NCBI GenBank assembly: GCA_003132825.1
Contig: PKYX01000167.1
Location: 14,083-20,909 of the forward strand
Direction: 5' to 3'
Length of the DNA stretch: 6,827 nt
DNA from: Acidobacteriaceae bacterium
Lineage (GTDB): Bacteria > Acidobacteriota > Terriglobia > Terriglobales > Acidobacteriaceae
Under the pieces are notes generated by a model. That model was not told the origin of the DNA and searched no databases. It saw only the letters and a program-made list of their open reading frames with translations. The first letter of the stretch is position 1; every line of letters starts with the position of its first letter. The translations under genes were made by a program, and so were the position numbers. Positions 5,272 to 6,827 of this stretch are shown here, one piece after another.

Positions 5272-6827
5272 TCAGGGCATACCCGCCGAAGTTAGACCAT
5301 CCAGTACCGTTCTTGCCTGACTGAGCTCTGGACGATCCGAAGCTGATCCAGCACACTGTTTTAGGAGTTGGGTGTAGTAGGTTTTCGCCTGGGCACGCCG
5401 GCCTGCCATTTCCGCGGCACGGGCAGCGCCGTACAGTCCGTCAAAACGATTGGGGTTGTTCTTCAAATCGGTTTCGTACTCTGCCAATGCTTGTTCCGGC
5501 CGGTTCATCTCGAGCAGCATGTCAGCCAGCATCTCGCGTGCCGGGAGCTCGTCGCTTGCTTCGAGGGTGCCTCCATCCTTCTCAGCCAGCGGGCGCAGCT
5601 GGTTGATCGCGTCTTCCTCCTTGCCCTCGGCATATTCGGCCCAAGCCGTGGCCTCCCGGAGGTCGCGGTCAACCCCATCCACCATGAACTGCGGCTTCTT
5701 TTGTTCCAGTAGTTTCTTGCGAATGGCTTCGATCTCCTTCACATTCGCCCGAGCCTCCACCGGCTTGTGATCGCGGGCGGCCCCAATGGCGCGGGCCCAG
5801 TACGTCATGGAATCGTCTGCCAGCTCCGCCCCGGGGAGCACCGTGAGAGCGGCGGCCTTTGCCCAGTGATGCATTTCAAGCGCGTAACTCGCCTCCAACG
5901 CCACCAAGGAGGAAATCACTGGGTTACGGCCGAGCCCGTACATGTCCTCGATCGGCGGCATGGTGTTGATTTTCTCAATGACGTGCTCGGCCTCGGCCTC
6001 GCGCCCGGTTTGCAAATAGGCGTAGACCAAGAAATCCATGGCGTGGAACTGATGTCCTTCGCTGCTCATGTGGATGGATTCGGCCTTTTCCGTGGCCGCG
6101 ATCGAAGCAAGATTGGAGTCGATATCCTCCTGCCACAGCCCGAGGCGGGCAAAAATATGCGACGGCATATGGACCGCATGAGGGGCCAAAGGCGCAATCT
6201 TGGCGTAGCGGCGCGCCGCGGGCAGTCCCAACTCCGCCATTTCTGGCGCGTCATAGGTGTGGATCAGGTAATGAGCTATGCCCGGATGGTTCGGCTCGGC
6301 GGCGAAGAGGGGTTCTAGGATCGCAGCGGCTTTTTTCCGATCGGAATCGATCAAAGAAAGCGCATAGAACGCCGCCGCTTCGTGGTCTTCGGGAAAGCGC
6401 CGATAGACGCGCTCCATGGCTTGAGAATAGGCGGTAGCCCTGGCTTCATAGCGGCGCCCTGCGGACCCCCCGTAAAACGCTCCCGCGGCAGCAATATAGT
6501 CGCGCTCTCGATTGTTCTTCGCGGGGAGTGACTTTGCCTTCTTCACCTCGGCCGCGCCTCTCTTGATGGTCGACAAGTCTGGACGATTCCACAGTTGATG
6601 CCAGAGGCTCATGGCGACGCCCCAATGCGCTATGGCGCACCTTGGATCATCTTTCGCCGCCTGCGCGAAGGCTTTCCCCGCCTCGTCGTACCAGAACGAG
6701 TGCAGTAGCGCGACACCCCGCGTGAACGGTTCTTGCGCGGATCGGGCGCAGGAAATCGGAAAATGCACGGTCCCGAGTTGGTCTGCAGTGAGGTCTTCGG
6801 GGTGCTGGCCTTCATCCGCCCGACCCG
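5272..6827 (-). CDS. Tetratricopeptide-repeat protein, N-terminus outside the window
   Basis: The minus-strand frame is open to the right edge and stops at 5272-5274, giving at least 517 residues. The GTG at 6766-6768 is not the likely start: reading on upstream gives DLTADQLGT running directly into VHFPISC, an opening typical of this TPR protein group as I remember it, and no stop intervenes. With the GTG as residue 1, TPR-like helix pairs are seen at 16-55 (RGVALLHSFWYDEAGKAFAQ, then DDPRCAIAHWGVAMS), 127-172, 244-262 and, most regularly, 405-475, where ADMLLEMNRPEQALAEYETD is followed by GAARAAEMAGRRAQAKTYY. The middle carries nine histidines at 161-242, including HYLIH, PHAVHMPSH and GHQFH. 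Such proteins are usually exported and their biochemical role is unknown; TPRs normally mediate protein contacts. It converges on the amidohydrolase gene and is transcribed separately from it. Confidence 0.87.
   Translation of the reverse strand, partial: GRADEGQHPEDLTADQLGTVHFPISCARSAQEPFTRGVALLHSFWYDEAGKAFAQAAKDDPRCAIAHWGVAMSLWHQLWNRPDLSTIKRGAAEVKKAKSLPAKNNRERDYIAAAGAFYGGSAGRRYEARATAYSQAMERVYRRFPEDHEAAAFYALSLIDSDRKKAAAILEPLFAAEPNHPGIAHYLIHTYDAPEMAELGLPAARRYAKIAPLAPHAVHMPSHIFARLGLWQEDIDSNLASIAATEKAESIHMSSEGHQFHAMDFLVYAYLQTGREAEAEHVIEKINTMPPIEDMYGLGRNPVISSLVALEASYALEMHHWAKAAALTVLPGAELADDSMTYWARAIGAARDHKPVEARANVKEIEAIRKKLLEQKKPQFMVDGVDRDLREATAWAEYAEGKEEDAINQLRPLAEKDGGTLEASDELPAREMLADMLLEMNRPEQALAEYETDLKNNPNRFDGLYGAARAAEMAGRRAQAKTYYTQLLKQCAGSASDRPELSQARTVLDGLTSAGMP

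Noticed and set aside
5767..6318. A 183-codon plus-strand open frame opposite the TPR gene
   Set aside because: Its His/Gly/Arg-rich translation simply mirrors the TPR coding strand; no motif of its own.
6766..6768. GTG as the start of the TPR protein
   Set aside because: The frame continues without a stop to the window edge, and the upstream residues join naturally to the family-like LGTVHFP opening.

Overview
The window looks like a chromosomal segment of a GC-rich, diderm, LPS-making bacterium. The gene order (lpxK, heptose kinase, heptose adenylyltransferase, heptosyltransferase, ICMT-like methyltransferase) and the style of the two flanking genes (a secreted COG1228-type amidohydrolase and a His-rich TPR protein) resemble Acidobacteriota as I remember them. 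That taxonomic guess is inference; no rRNA or other marker is present.

Bases 1-3814 form a tightly packed plus-strand gene cluster for the lipid A / inner-core part of lipopolysaccharide. It starts inside lpxK (lipid A 4'-kinase, 5' end outside the window). Next come separate genes for the heptose-7-phosphate kinase and the heptose-1-phosphate adenylyltransferase, which are fused as HldE in E. coli, then a WaaC-type heptosyltransferase I and a small membrane methyltransferase of the isoprenylcysteine carboxyl methyltransferase (ICMT) type. Every junction overlaps by a few bases (ATGA, TTGA, GTGA, then an 8-base overlap), so the five genes are very probably one translationally coupled operon. 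Together they phosphorylate the lipid A precursor, activate heptose as an ADP-sugar and add the first heptose to the Kdo-lipid A core. The epimerase (hldD), isomerase (gmhA), phosphatase (gmhB) and Kdo transferase (waaA) are not in the window.

After a 63-base gap, bases 3878-5179 encode an exported metal-dependent amidohydrolase with its own good ribosome binding site. A 92-base convergent gap follows. The rest of the window (5272-6827, minus strand) is most of a large tetratricopeptide-repeat protein whose N-terminus, probably with its export signal, lies past the right edge.

No RNA genes, mobile elements, CRISPR arrays, phage genes or defence genes were seen, and no stretch over 300 bases lacks a gene. 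I found no convincing undescribed system. The points most worth a second look are the altered metal-site loop of the amidohydrolase, the histidine cluster in the TPR protein and the ICMT-like enzyme at the end of the LPS operon.
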